A stretch of 64,000 nt of DNA from Mesotoga sp. BH458_6_3_2_1 (lineage in GTDB: Bacteria > Thermotogota > Thermotogae > Petrotogales > Kosmotogaceae), in the NCBI RefSeq assembly GCF_003664995.1, contig NZ_JFHL01000026.1, positions 1-64,000 on the forward strand, in the 5' to 3' direction. Positions 44,967 through 53,539 of this stretch are shown piece after piece; the first letter of the stretch is position 1; each line of letters opens with the position of its first letter. Both the position numbers and the translations under genes were made by a program. The notes beneath the pieces were generated by a model. That model saw only the letters and a program-made list of their open reading frames with translations. It was not told the origin of the DNA and did no database searches.

Positions 44967-45649
44967 ACTTGGAAAGTCGAAGTTGCTTCTCAATTAGACT
45001 GAATGGGCTCACAAAATACCTTGACGGGCTAAATCTGCAGAATCTAGCTCTTGAAAAGGTTATGTCGGAGAAGGCCGATTGCATACTGCTTCTCCTTGAA
45101 CACGAACCAGTTCTTACCGTGGGCAAATCGGGCGGAAGAGAGAATCTTCTCGTCGATGAACGAGAGCTCGAGAGACTGGGGGTTGAGCTCTGTAATACCT
45201 GCAGGGGAGGAAACATAACTTATCACGGTCCGGGACAGGTTGTCGCATACCCCGTTCTGAATCTTGGGAAATGGAAGAAAGAACTTCCGTGGTACGTGCA
45301 CTCTCTCGAAGAGGTGGTAATTAGAGTGCTGGAAGATTATGGCATTGAAGCCGGAAGGAAAACTGAATACAGGGGTGTGTGGGTAGAAGAAAGAAAGATC
45401 GCCGCCGTCGGTATCGCCGTCAAAAGATGGTTCACAATGCACGGATTTGCCCTTAACGTACGGGTGAACAAGGAACACTTCAGATTGATCAATCCCTGCG
45501 GCATTAAAGACTATACGATCGCTTCGATGGACGATTTTGTAGACAACGTCGACTTCCATGAGATCATGGAGAGTGTGGAAGAGAATTTTTCTCTTGTCTT
45601 TGAAAGCAAACTGATAGAAGTTTCGAGAGAATGGCTGGAGAGTGGTTAG
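44963..45649 (+). CDS. lipB: Octanoyl-[acyl-carrier protein]:protein N-octanoyltransferase LipB
   Basis: The 228-residue enzyme has [19 protein letters not shown] (substrate loop), [12 protein letters not shown] with the conserved lysine, FALNV, and INPCGIKD with the catalytic cysteine. It transfers octanoate to the lipoyl domains of 2-oxoacid dehydrogenases or GcvH; LipA, encoded next, then inserts sulfur. It starts at GTG overlapping the acylase stop and overlaps lipA by eight bases. Confidence 0.93.
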   Translation: MNLESRSCFSIRLNGLTKYLDGLNLQNLALEKVMSEKADCILLLLEHEPVLTVGKSGGRENLLVDERELERLGVELCNTCRGGNITYHGPGQVVAYPVLNLGKWKKELPWYVHSLEEVVIRVLEDYGIEAGRKTEYRGVWVEERKIAAVGIAVKRWFTMHGFALNVRVNKEHFRLINPCGIKDYTIASMDDFVDNVDFHEIMESVEENFSLVFESKLIEVSREWLESG

Positions 45650-46508
45650 AGTGAAGGAGAAACCAGACTGGCTTAAGAAAAAACTCAATGCCGACCGGAG
45701 CAGGCTGAGCGAAATAAAGGTCATGTTGAGAAGCCTGCGTCTTAATACTGTGTGTGAAGAGGCGAAATGTCCAAATATAGGAGAGTGTTTTGCATCCAGA
45801 ACCGCTACATTCATGATACTTGGAAATGTCTGCACAAGGAACTGTCGATTCTGTGCAGTCTCAAAGGGAATACCAGGCTCTCCAGATCCAAAGGAGCCGG
45901 AGAACATTTCTCGCGCCGTTCATGTTCTCAAATTGAGGCATGCTGTAATCACCTCGGTTACCAGGGACGATCTTGACGATGGTGGCGCTTCTCACTTCGT
46001 CGATGTAGTCCGTGAATTGAGGAAGAACTGTCCAGATACGACGACCGAGCTACTTATCCCTGACCTAAATGGTAACTGGAAGGCTCTCGAAAGAATCGTT
46101 AGAGAGCATCCGGACGTGTTGAATCACAATGTAGAGACCGTACCTTCCCTGTACGTTTCTGTAAGGCCCGGAGCAACCTACGAACGTTCTATCGGTCTCT
46201 TGAGGAGAGTAAAGGAAATTGATTCTTCGATAATTACGAAGTCCGGGATAATGGTGGGCCTGGGTGAGGACGAAGACGAGGTTAAGTCTGTTATAGATGA
46301 CCTGATTGGCGCAGGGTGCAGAATGTTGACTATTGGTCAGTATCTGCAGCCGTCTCATAAACACCTTCCGGTAGTGGAGTACATTACGCCGGAACAGTTT
46401 GAAAGCTACAGAATCTTCGCTTTGGAGAGAGGCTTTTCCTTCGTCGCATCTGGTCCTCTCGTTCGTAGCTCCTATCATGCCGCTCTTGGCTTCTCAAGTT
46501 TGCACTAG
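45642..46508 (+). CDS. lipA: Lipoyl synthase LipA
   Basis: The 288-residue radical-SAM enzyme has both iron-sulfur motifs: [12 protein letters not shown] (about residues 38-49, auxiliary cluster) and CTRNCRFC (about 64-71, radical-SAM cluster), plus the C-terminal RSSYHA serine that ligates the auxiliary cluster. It inserts two sulfurs into octanoylated proteins made by LipB. The start is GTG 45642 inside lipB; a GTG nine bases later is an alternative. Confidence 0.95.
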   Translation: MVRVKEKPDWLKKKLNADRSRLSEIKVMLRSLRLNTVCEEAKCPNIGECFASRTATFMILGNVCTRNCRFCAVSKGIPGSPDPKEPENISRAVHVLKLRHAVITSVTRDDLDDGGASHFVDVVRELRKNCPDTTTELLIPDLNGNWKALERIVREHPDVLNHNVETVPSLYVSVRPGATYERSIGLLRRVKEIDSSIITKSGIMVGLGEDEDEVKSVIDDLIGAGCRMLTIGQYLQPSHKHLPVVEYITPEQFESYRIFALERGFSFVASGPLVRSSYHAALGFSSLH

Positions 46509-46731
46509 AAAGAAGTTTTTCAACGGCATTGTTTCTGTATCCTTTCAAACATTTTGTTCACAGGGTGTCAGGAAGAATCAAAGATTGCTATTTTGTTATC
46601 TTCCAAATATTGCTTAGTAAGAGTCGCTGTGATACGATTTGCTTATGATGTTCTCTATGTTGGACTAATCACCTTAGGGAATACAGAACTCTGGTGGTTT
46701 GTTCTACTTACTGTCTTAGGGAGTTGTGATT

Positions 46732-47175
46732 ATGGATGGTTTTTGTATAGAGAGTGCCGATCAAATTCGAGAACTATGGTCAAAGACTTACAACACAGAA
46801 GGGAAACCTGACTGGTCCCACATTCTTCCATACTACGACGACAACATTCTTTTTAAAGACACGATCCAGGAAATCCGGGGAATCGAAGAATTCAAGAAGA
46901 TGACGGAAAGACTTGCCGAGAGATCTAAAGAGCTGAAAATGACTGTTCTTAGAGTAATTAAGGAAGACAACGTGGTCTTTGTTGAATGGGAAATGACTAT
47001 ACTTTTCAAAAAGACTAGGACTTCCGTGATTTATGGTGCGAGCCGTCTCTCTCTTAGCGAAGAGGGAAAGATAAGAGAGCAAAGAGATTACTATGACCTA
47101 TGGGGTGATATCTTCGACAACATACCCTCATTCAGAAAGCCTTACAGGCGTTTCATGAGAAAACACTTCGGGTAG
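46732..47175 (+). CDS. SnoaL/NTF2-like protein
   Basis: The 147-residue product fits the cone-shaped SnoaL fold: WSKTYNTEGKPDWSHILPYYDDNILFKDTIQEIRGIEEFKKMTERL and a C-terminal sheet with YGASRLSLSEEGKIREQRDYYD. The family includes isomerases, cyclases and binding proteins; no catalytic pair is evident. ATG 46732 follows AGGGAG by eight bases. It is the first gene of a set with an SDR and an FAD oxidoreductase, which suggests a shared pathway on a lipid or isoprenoid-like substrate (inference). Confidence 0.75.
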   Translation: MDGFCIESADQIRELWSKTYNTEGKPDWSHILPYYDDNILFKDTIQEIRGIEEFKKMTERLAERSKELKMTVLRVIKEDNVVFVEWEMTILFKKTRTSVIYGASRLSLSEEGKIREQRDYYDLWGDIFDNIPSFRKPYRRFMRKHFG

Positions 47176-47184
47176 GTGCTGCAT

Positions 47185-48156
47185 ATGGAGAGAGGCAAGA
47201 GCCCCGTCCGCAAATACTGGAAGCAATACAAGTGGTCCAACATCCGAGCGATGATGAAGAACAACAAGTCTGATCCAAAGATCTGCAATGATAATTTTGA
47301 GGATCGCCTAATGGTCATTACCGGAGGCACATCGGGTATTGGATACTACACTTGCAGGAAGTATGCTAGCCACGGGGCGAGGATTCTTTCCATAAATCGA
47401 AACAGGGAAAAATCGGAAAGTCTTTGCGACGAACTCAAACGCGACTTCGGCGTTGAATGTTCATATATGATAGCCGACTTCAGCAGTCTAGACGATAGCT
47501 TGAGAGTCGGTAAAGAGCTCTCTGCTATGGGAGATACGATAGATGTCTTGATACACAACGCGGGAGTCTTTCTGAAGCGCAAAGAACTTACAAAGGAAGG
47601 CTTCGAAACGACTTTCGTAGTCAATTATCTCTCGTCATTCGTCATAGACTATCTAATTAGAGAGAAGATGAAAGCTCGGGGAAAGGGCCGCATTCTGATG
47701 GTGAATTCGGAAGGCCATCGCTTTGCCGTCTGGGGAATAGAAACGGAGGACCTCAACTGGCAGAAGAGACGTTACAGTGGCCTTAAGGCCTACGGCTCTG
47801 CAAAGACTTGCCAGCTGCTTAGTATGCTTATTCTCGATCAATACTTCGAAGGAAGCGGCGTCACAATAAACGCTATGCACCCCGGTGCAGTCAAGACGGG
47901 TACGGGAAAGGAAAATGGGGCGTTCTACAAATGGTATAAGAGAAATGTTGTCGACAGATTCTCACGCTCACCGGAAATCTCGGCAGAAGCCCTTTACTAT
48001 CTAGGTGTTTCCGGTGATCTCCAGGATATCGGTGGAAGGTTCTTCAATCTAACCACAGAAGAGATTCCCGCCCCTCCCGCACTAGACATGGAAATAGCTA
48101 AAAAACTCTGGCAGGAAAGCCTACGAATGGGGGGCATCGATGACGGAAATCTATGA
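47185..48156 (+). CDS. Short-chain dehydrogenase/reductase
   Basis: The 323-residue enzyme has the cofactor motif TGGTSGIG (about residues 46-53), DFSSL for adenine binding, HNAGVF, the serine in MVNSEGH, and catalytic YGSAK. The RxxR spacing and the ECSYM-DFSSLDD region resemble retinol-dehydrogenase/protochlorophyllide-reductase-like SDRs, suggesting NADP preference. The ATG at 47185 is used, with AGGTG six bases upstream; a GTG at 47176 is possible. It overlaps the next gene by 17 bases. Confidence 0.88.
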   Translation: MERGKSPVRKYWKQYKWSNIRAMMKNNKSDPKICNDNFEDRLMVITGGTSGIGYYTCRKYASHGARILSINRNREKSESLCDELKRDFGVECSYMIADFSSLDDSLRVGKELSAMGDTIDVLIHNAGVFLKRKELTKEGFETTFVVNYLSSFVIDYLIREKMKARGKGRILMVNSEGHRFAVWGIETEDLNWQKRRYSGLKAYGSAKTCQLLSMLILDQYFEGSGVTINAMHPGAVKTGTGKENGAFYKWYKRNVVDRFSRSPEISAEALYYLGVSGDLQDIGGRFFNLTTEEIPAPPALDMEIAKKLWQESLRMGGIDDGNL

Positions 48157-49756
48157 CGCGATAATAGTTGGCGGCGGAATAGCCGGAATGACCAGTGCCG
48201 CATATATTGCAAAGCACGGAGCCAAAGTCCTCTTGTTGGAGAAGAACGAGAAGTGTGGCGGCCCGATCAACTCCTTTTGGAGAGATGGCTTCCTCTTTGA
48301 CGGCGGTGTGAGGGCGCTCGAAAGCGCGGGAATTATTCTCCCCATGCTGAGGGAGCTTGGGATTGAAATCGAAAGAGTCAAGAGTCCTGTATCTGTGGGG
48401 ATTGAAGACAGCGTTATACGCGTGACCTCGAAGGAAAGTTTGAAGGAGTATTCAGATCTCCTTAGAAAGATGTATCCTGGAAGCGAGGATGAAATCGAGA
48501 GAGTCGTTTCATTCATAAAGAGAATCATGAAGGACATGGAAATTCTCTACGGAGTCGATAATCCACTCTTCATGGACTTCAAGAATAACAAGTCGTATTT
48601 TGTCAAAGTGTACCTGCCCTGGCTGTTCAAGTTCATTTTCACCCTCCGAAGAATTGGAAAATTCAGGATGCCGGTCGAGGAATTCCTCGAGGAGATTGTC
48701 CAAGACAGCTCTTTAAGAGACATCATTGATCAGCACTTCTTCAAGAACACACCAACTTTTTTCGCCATGAGTTATTTCTACCTTTATCAGGATTACTTCT
48801 ATCCGAAGGGTGGAGTTGGAACTATGGCGGAACGCGTAAGAGAAAAGATAGTCCAGTTCGGTGGGGAAATCGAGACGGGTAGGGAAGTGACCGAGATCCA
48901 TGCCGGGAAAAAAGTAATCGTGGATAGCAATGGAAAATCTTATAAGTACAGGAAACTCGTGTGGGCTGCCGACCTAAAGAGGCTCTACTCCATTGTAAAA
49001 ACAGACGGCCTGCACGAGACCGCAACGGAAACGGTCAACGCATTCAGATCCGAGATATCGAAGAAACACGGGACCGATTCTATCTTCAGCGTCTTCATCG
49101 CGGTCGACGAAGTGCCTGAGAAATTTGAAGCGATCTCCAGCGGGCACTTCTTCTATACCCCCTCAAAGAAAGGCCTTGGCGAGACTCATCGCAGCGAAAT
49201 GAAGTCCGTTCTAGAGAACTGGTCTGTCAATTCAAAAGAAGAAGTCTTGAGCTGGCTGGACAGGTTTTGCAAGCTGAGCACCTACGAGATTTCGATCCCC
49301 GTTCTCAAGGACAGAGACCTAGCCCCACAAGGAAAGACCGGTCTGATTGTAAGCACACTCTTCGAATACGATATAGTGAAGAAAGCGTATGAGTCCGGCT
49401 GGTACGGAGAGCTGAAAGAAGAGCTAGAAAAGAGAATAATCGAAGTTCTATCTAATTCAATCTACCCGATTTTGAAAGACAGGATCCTCTTTTCATTCTC
49501 CAGCAGTCCGCTTTCAATAGAGAGTTACTCCGGCAGCTCTGAAGGCTCGATCGTAGGATGGTCTTTCGAGGAACCGATACCAGTAGTAGCCAGTATGATG
49601 AAGGTAAACAGTTCGGTTAAAACGAAAATACCGGATGTTCTTCAGGCCGGCCAGTGGGCTTATAGCCCTGCAGGTGTACCGATAAGCATCCTTACGGGAA
49701 AGCTGGCTGCCGATTCCGTTATAAAGAATTTGAATAGGGATCGATCCGGCGGCTAA
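48140..49756 (+). CDS. FAD-dependent oxidoreductase, phytoene-desaturase-like
   Basis: The 538-residue protein begins with the FAD dinucleotide motif VGGGIAGMTSAAYIAKHGAKVLLLEKNEKCGG and has FDGGVRALESAG, YPKGGVGTMAERV, KLVWAADLKRL and a C-terminal QAGQWAYSPAGVPISILTGKLAAD segment typical of the CrtI/amine-oxidase superfamily. The reaction may be desaturation or saturation of a hydrophobic polyene-like substrate; the true substrate is unknown. It overlaps the SDR gene, implying coupled expression. Confidence 0.85.
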   Translation: MTEIYDAIIVGGGIAGMTSAAYIAKHGAKVLLLEKNEKCGGPINSFWRDGFLFDGGVRALESAGIILPMLRELGIEIERVKSPVSVGIEDSVIRVTSKESLKEYSDLLRKMYPGSEDEIERVVSFIKRIMKDMEILYGVDNPLFMDFKNNKSYFVKVYLPWLFKFIFTLRRIGKFRMPVEEFLEEIVQDSSLRDIIDQHFFKNTPTFFAMSYFYLYQDYFYPKGGVGTMAERVREKIVQFGGEIETGREVTEIHAGKKVIVDSNGKSYKYRKLVWAADLKRLYSIVKTDGLHETATETVNAFRSEISKKHGTDSIFSVFIAVDEVPEKFEAISSGHFFYTPSKKGLGETHRSEMKSVLENWSVNSKEEVLSWLDRFCKLSTYEISIPVLKDRDLAPQGKTGLIVSTLFEYDIVKKAYESGWYGELKEELEKRIIEVLSNSIYPILKDRILFSFSSSPLSIESYSGSSEGSIVGWSFEEPIPVVASMMKVNSSVKTKIPDVLQAGQWAYSPAGVPISILTGKLAADSVIKNLNRDRSGG

Positions 49757-49870
49757 AGACCATTACGTTGTCTGTAGACCAGCGACAGTGGTCTTCGGAC
49801 ATGTAGAACATAGCCTCTTTAAATAAATAGATGATTGTCTCGACAATCAAGTAATGAAGGAAAGAATACT

Positions 49871-50500
49871 ATGAATATCAACAGTTTGGTTCCAGATAAT
49901 TCCGAAAAGGGTACTGGACTGATTCTAGAAGACCGGGGCCTTTACCTCTTTCAGGTTTCTGGAAGGAAACACCGAACAGAGCCCGGAGAAAGGTTTTTCG
50001 CTGGAATCGGCGGCCACTGTGAAGAAGGCGAGGGTTTCATCCAGGCAGCAAAACGCGAATCAGTCGAAGAGACTGGAAAGAACGTCGAAATAATCCATTC
50101 AGCCAAAACGTATATAGTACAATCAGATGGAAGCGTTGTTGACACGATCGAGCTTACATCACCCGCCCCCAGAATGATTTACGAAATGATTGATCGACGA
50201 AAGGACTTACCCGAGAAAGAGCCTTACTTCATAGCCTGCTTTAATGCGCATTTCATAGATGACACTCCCTTCGAACTCGACCCTGAAGAGGTCAGCGCTT
50301 TAATTGCCATACCGGAGGAATTGCTCTGCGAAAGTCTTGAGCGCAAGATAGCACTTGAAGATATAATCTCCTCAGGGGGAGAGGTTGTCGCCGGCTCTCT
50401 GGAGACCGGAACTTTGCTCTTTCCCCTAGGAACGGCAGCGGCTCTTGCAAACCTCTTGAAAAGGGCCAAAGAGCTTTCGGAGGTTGATGATTACGAGTGA
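49871..50500 (+). CDS. NUDIX hydrolase
   Basis: The 209-residue protein has the NUDIX box GHCEEGEGFIQAAKRESVEETGK (Gx5Ex7REUxEExG) near residues 45-67, with ligands for Mg-dependent hydrolysis of nucleoside diphosphate derivatives. A longer C-terminal part (EPYFIACFNAHF, DPEEVSALIAIPEELL) extends the core domain. The start is ATG 49871 after GAAGGAAAG; an upstream frame to 49835 is not needed. It overlaps the peptide deformylase-like gene. Confidence 0.85.
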   Translation: MNINSLVPDNSEKGTGLILEDRGLYLFQVSGRKHRTEPGERFFAGIGGHCEEGEGFIQAAKRESVEETGKNVEIIHSAKTYIVQSDGSVVDTIELTSPAPRMIYEMIDRRKDLPEKEPYFIACFNAHFIDDTPFELDPEEVSALIAIPEELLCESLERKIALEDIISSGGEVVAGSLETGTLLFPLGTAAALANLLKRAKELSEVDDYE

Positions 50501-51038
50501 AGTGTTGCTTCTTGGAAATCCGTTGCTCCGCGAAAAATCCTCTACCGTTACTGACTTTCGAAGTCAAGAGACGATAGGCCAGATCGTCATGCTCAAACAG
50601 GCCCTTGATGAATTCAGAAAAGAGAATGGCTTCGGCCGCGGAATTTCAGCCCCGCAAATCGGCATTCTTAAGAGAATGGTTGCGCTCAATCTAGGTCAAG
50701 GAAGTCTTGTAATTGCAAACCCGAGAATAGTCGACCGCAGTAGGGCTACATTCACAATGTGGGATGACTGCATGTCATTTCCACATCTGCTCATTAGGCT
50801 CGAAAGAAGCCTTTCGATGGATGTCGTGTATGAAGATGAAAGGGGAATCGAACACGAGTGGAAGGGGGTCGATCAGGCAAGATCGGAACTGCTTCAGCAT
50901 GAGATAGACCATCTCGACGGCATTCTAGCAATAGATCACGCATTAGATGAAAGAAGTATCATTTACCGTTCGGAATATGTAAGGAATCGCGAATACTACG
51001 ATCACCTTGTGGACTACAGCATCGAGCCGACAATTTGA
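50487..51038 (+). CDS. Peptide deformylase family protein with variant motif 2
   Basis: The 183-residue protein has motif 1 GRGISAPQIG (GxGxAAxQ-like), motif 2 DDCMSF (usually EGCLS) and motif 3 QHEIDHLDG (HExxH). The cysteine and both histidines that bind the metal are kept, so deformylase activity is plausible; D for G and M for L in motif 2 suggest a paralogue with altered specificity. ATG 50487 lies three bases after GGAGG within the NUDIX gene; a TTG just before it is also in frame. A convergent SGNH gene ends 15 bases downstream. Confidence 0.82.
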   Translation: MITSEVLLLGNPLLREKSSTVTDFRSQETIGQIVMLKQALDEFRKENGFGRGISAPQIGILKRMVALNLGQGSLVIANPRIVDRSRATFTMWDDCMSFPHLLIRLERSLSMDVVYEDERGIEHEWKGVDQARSELLQHEIDHLDGILAIDHALDERSIIYRSEYVRNREYYDHLVDYSIEPTI

Positions 51039-51053
51039 GGTTAACTACCCTAA

Positions 51054-51701
51054 TCAAAGAATGATATTCATTGCCTGAAGCCAGTGGCGGGCAATCAGGG
51101 CGTGGCCCTCGGGAGTTGGGTGAACACCGTCTTCGGCCCAGAATTCCGCCTCACGTCTCGCAGCTGCAGCAGCAAAAATTCCATCGAGCGGAACAAAATT
51201 TGCTCCAAATTCCCTCGCAATTCTCCTGATTATCTGGATCTTCGGTCCAAGATCTTCAGTCCATCTCTCCATCCCTGAGAAGACTGGAAGGAAAAAGGGT
51301 TCCATTATTATCACAGATGCTCCCTTTGAGCTGACCGATTCCAGCAGATACCTGTAGTCGTTTTCAAAGCTCTCCGGCTCCGTTCTATCGTTGCTGTCGT
51401 AGAGGCGCCAGCAGTCGTTTATACCCACAAGTATCGAAACCCAGTCAGGAGAGAGATCAAGGCAATCAACTTCCCAGCGTCGGCGAAGATCCCGTACTCT
51501 ATCTCCTCCAACACCCCTGTTCAGAAACTCGATTCTCAGTTCCGGAAGCGCAGAACCCACCAGTCCGGAGATAATTGCAGGATAACCGTCCCCAAGAGAA
51601 AAGAAGTCATCTCTGTCTCTATCAGTATCAGTTACGCTATCCCCTTGAAAGAGCACTCTTTGACCTTCTTTAAGAAACACTCTCCTCATCCCCTTGTTCA
51701 T
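51054..51701 (-). CDS. SGNH/GDSL-family lipase/esterase
   Basis: The 215-residue protein has VLFQGDSVTDTDRDR (block I serine), NRGVGGDRVRDL (block II glycine), LVGINDCWR (block III asparagine) and WAEDGVHPTPEGH (block V Asp/His). Its closest style is that of carbohydrate esterase-type SGNH enzymes. No signal peptide. The exact start is uncertain between 51701 and an ATG at 51689; AAGGGG precedes the latter with short spacing. It lies downstream of a PfkB-type kinase gene on the same strand. Confidence 0.85.
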   Translation of the reverse strand: MNKGMRRVFLKEGQRVLFQGDSVTDTDRDRDDFFSLGDGYPAIISGLVGSALPELRIEFLNRGVGGDRVRDLRRRWEVDCLDLSPDWVSILVGINDCWRLYDSNDRTEPESFENDYRYLLESVSSKGASVIIMEPFFLPVFSGMERWTEDLGPKIQIIRRIAREFGANFVPLDGIFAAAAARREAEFWAEDGVHPTPEGHALIARHWLQAMNIIL

Positions 51702-51749
51702 AAATAGACAGTATACTTCCAAAAAACCGCGAAAACTAATCAGAGAAAC

Positions 51750-52643
51750 CTACAAGGAAATCTTTTCCCTGTATCTTCCCTCGATCCAGTCTCTGGCGAT
51801 CCTGTGGGCAAGGTCGACATCATAACTCCCTTTGACGGCCGCCGAATAGATGAACCCGGCATTGAAGGAATCCCCGGCTCCAATTGTATCCACAATATTT
51901 TCTGAAATTTCAGTCGAATACTCTTTTGAACTCTCTCTAGAGATCATGAGCGAACCTTCAGAGCCCATCTTCACCATCGCATTACTACCGAAGTCTCTCT
52001 GAAAGCTTTCTACGGCTCTGGAAATCGGAGTTTCCTGTGTCACCGCAATCAATTCGGCTTCGTTGGGTAGGAACCAGTCTAGTGAATCCAGCAGACTTCT
52101 TATCTGAGGTCTGAATGACTTCCAGCCGTCGGGAGGCCATCCCGGATCCATGTAGATAACGTTATCCTCATTGAGAGATTCCAGAAGTGCTTTCAGGTTT
52201 CCCCTTCTCAAACCGTTAAGAACATTGATACCACAGAATAGAATATGAGCGCCTCTTACCTTAGCAAGCTTACTACTCACAAAGTCAATATCCATGAAAC
52301 GCATGACAGACTCGTCGCTCAAAAAGCTTCTCTCACTGTTTGTATGAGTTATCGCAACTGTATGCGGAGTCTTGCCCTCGATAAGGTCAAGCCCTTCAAC
52401 AGAAATTCCCATTTCAATGAATCTTCTCTCTAAGGCCTTCCCGAAGAGATCATTTCCTGCTACAGTGACTATTTCCACCGGTACTCCGAGGTCGGCAAGC
52501 ACGACAGCCGTGTTGGCCGCCTGCCCGCCTATACGAATATCGACATTATCGACGCCTATCTCCGTTCCCCACTCAGGCCAGTTTTCAATCGGACCCGCTA
52601 CTATATCGACATCGACATTGCCAACGATAACAACTCTGTCCAT
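51750..52643 (-). CDS. PfkB-family carbohydrate kinase
   Basis: The 297-residue kinase has the N-terminal GNVDVDIVAG and GGQAANTAVVLADLG (substrate lid region) and the PfkB signature 2 DTIGAGDSFNAGF with the catalytic aspartate, plus VKMGSEGSLM. The family phosphorylates sugars or nucleosides; specificity cannot be read. The start at 52643 is preceded by a purine-rich GAGAAGAGAGTGG. It is probably co-transcribed with the SGNH hydrolase gene 49 bp downstream. Confidence 0.88.
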   Translation of the reverse strand: MDRVVIVGNVDVDIVAGPIENWPEWGTEIGVDNVDIRIGGQAANTAVVLADLGVPVEIVTVAGNDLFGKALERRFIEMGISVEGLDLIEGKTPHTVAITHTNSERSFLSDESVMRFMDIDFVSSKLAKVRGAHILFCGINVLNGLRRGNLKALLESLNEDNVIYMDPGWPPDGWKSFRPQIRSLLDSLDWFLPNEAELIAVTQETPISRAVESFQRDFGSNAMVKMGSEGSLMISRESSKEYSTEISENIVDTIGAGDSFNAGFIYSAAVKGSYDVDLAHRIARDWIEGRYREKISL

Positions 52644-52913
52644 TCCACCACTCTCTTCTCCAATATTTGCGGGTAAGAAACATCAATTACGAATGATTAT
52701 AGCATCCGTGAAGAATGCACTGCTTTGAAAGGAAATACGATTTACCGTCTCAGGACGTCATCTCATAATAGACTGCGAAGTGGACAATAAACAAAATGCC
52801 CCGCGGCCGGAAGAATTAACAGAAAAGAGCGAATACGCCGGCTAGACGAATCGGCAAGAAAGATGTATTTATTCCTTACGAGCGACCACTAATCTAGAGT
52901 TTATGAAGATGCT

Positions 52914-53117
52914 TCAGCCCTTATGGCATTCACTGCAACAATGAACGCAACCGTCGACATTTGGGTATATCTCTCTCGCTTTCTGAAGGGCCCCGAAGCA
53001 GTTAACGAAATCTCCAAGCCTTCTCTTCGATTCCACTTCCTTGAGCCTATCGCAGTACTCAGTATGAATTTCATGTTCTCCGGTCGGCTTTGCGCTGTCA
53101 TCTACGTAGTAAATCAC
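52914..53117 (-). CDS. Small conserved cysteine-rich protein
   Basis: A 67-residue product starting at GTG with GGAGGTG seven bases upstream. It reads MIYYVDDSAKPTGEHEIH, then a central LGDFVNCFGALQKA segment and a terminal NVDGCVHCCSECHKG. The HEIH histidines and the five cysteines (one central, four near the end) suggest metal binding. I recognise it as a small family found in many bacteria (N-terminal YYV-D-A--GxHEVH, C-terminal GCxxCS-ECH), without a known function. A 66-codon frame on the same strand (52901-53101) is its shadow. It stands alone in a 900-bp gap. Confidence 0.78.
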   Translation of the reverse strand: MIYYVDDSAKPTGEHEIHTEYCDRLKEVESKRRLGDFVNCFGALQKAREIYPNVDGCVHCCSECHKG

Positions 53118-53475
53118 TTCACAACACCTCCTTCAAACAAATACTTCATAGTCGAAGAAAGAGTTCATCTAGAACGCCTCACACCAAAATTATAGCACCA
53201 GGTGCTCCTCACAAGAAAAAGATCAGACCCACGTAGATTCAAGACGTCGTTTCCTAATCTTTCGGATCTATGCATCCTGAATGGGCGATATTCTTTCAAC
53301 CTTTTTTGAAGCGAAATCCTGCAAATTCCAAGCCAAATTAAGATTAGGGAAAATCCCAATTTCATGACCGCCAACTCCCTTGAAAGACTTTGCTTCTAAA
53401 GACTTATGATATACAGAAAACTGGCGCAATCTTTCTTTGAAGCCTCATCCCTGTTAATCTCTCAGCAAATAATCA
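53118..53475. other. Intergenic region, no gene seen
   Basis: Between the small cysteine-rich gene and the end of the eight-gene minus-strand operon. No supported ORF. A putative promoter for the small gene would lie here but no clear pair was identified. Confidence 0.4.
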
Positions 53476-53496
53476 AGCCGGGGGTTATCCCCGGCT
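53476..53496 (-). terminator. Terminator of the eight-gene minus-strand operon
   Basis: AGCCGGGG (53476-53483) and CCCCGGCT (53489-53496) form a perfect eight-pair stem with a five-base loop. Read on the minus strand it lies about 45 bases after the FGGY kinase stop and is followed by TTGATTATTT. Confidence 0.75.
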
Positions 53497-53539
53497 GATT
53501 TCCTCATCTATAATATTCTTCTTCTTTCTCAAAGAAACT

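Noticed and set aside
46554-46811. 85-codon plus-strand ORF after lipA
   Set aside because: No SD, hydrophobic random composition, and it overlaps the SnoaL-like gene, which has a good ribosome site.
52901-53101. 66-codon minus-strand ORF
   Set aside because: Shifted-frame shadow of the small cysteine-rich gene at 52914-53117, which has the ribosome site and conserved-looking motifs.
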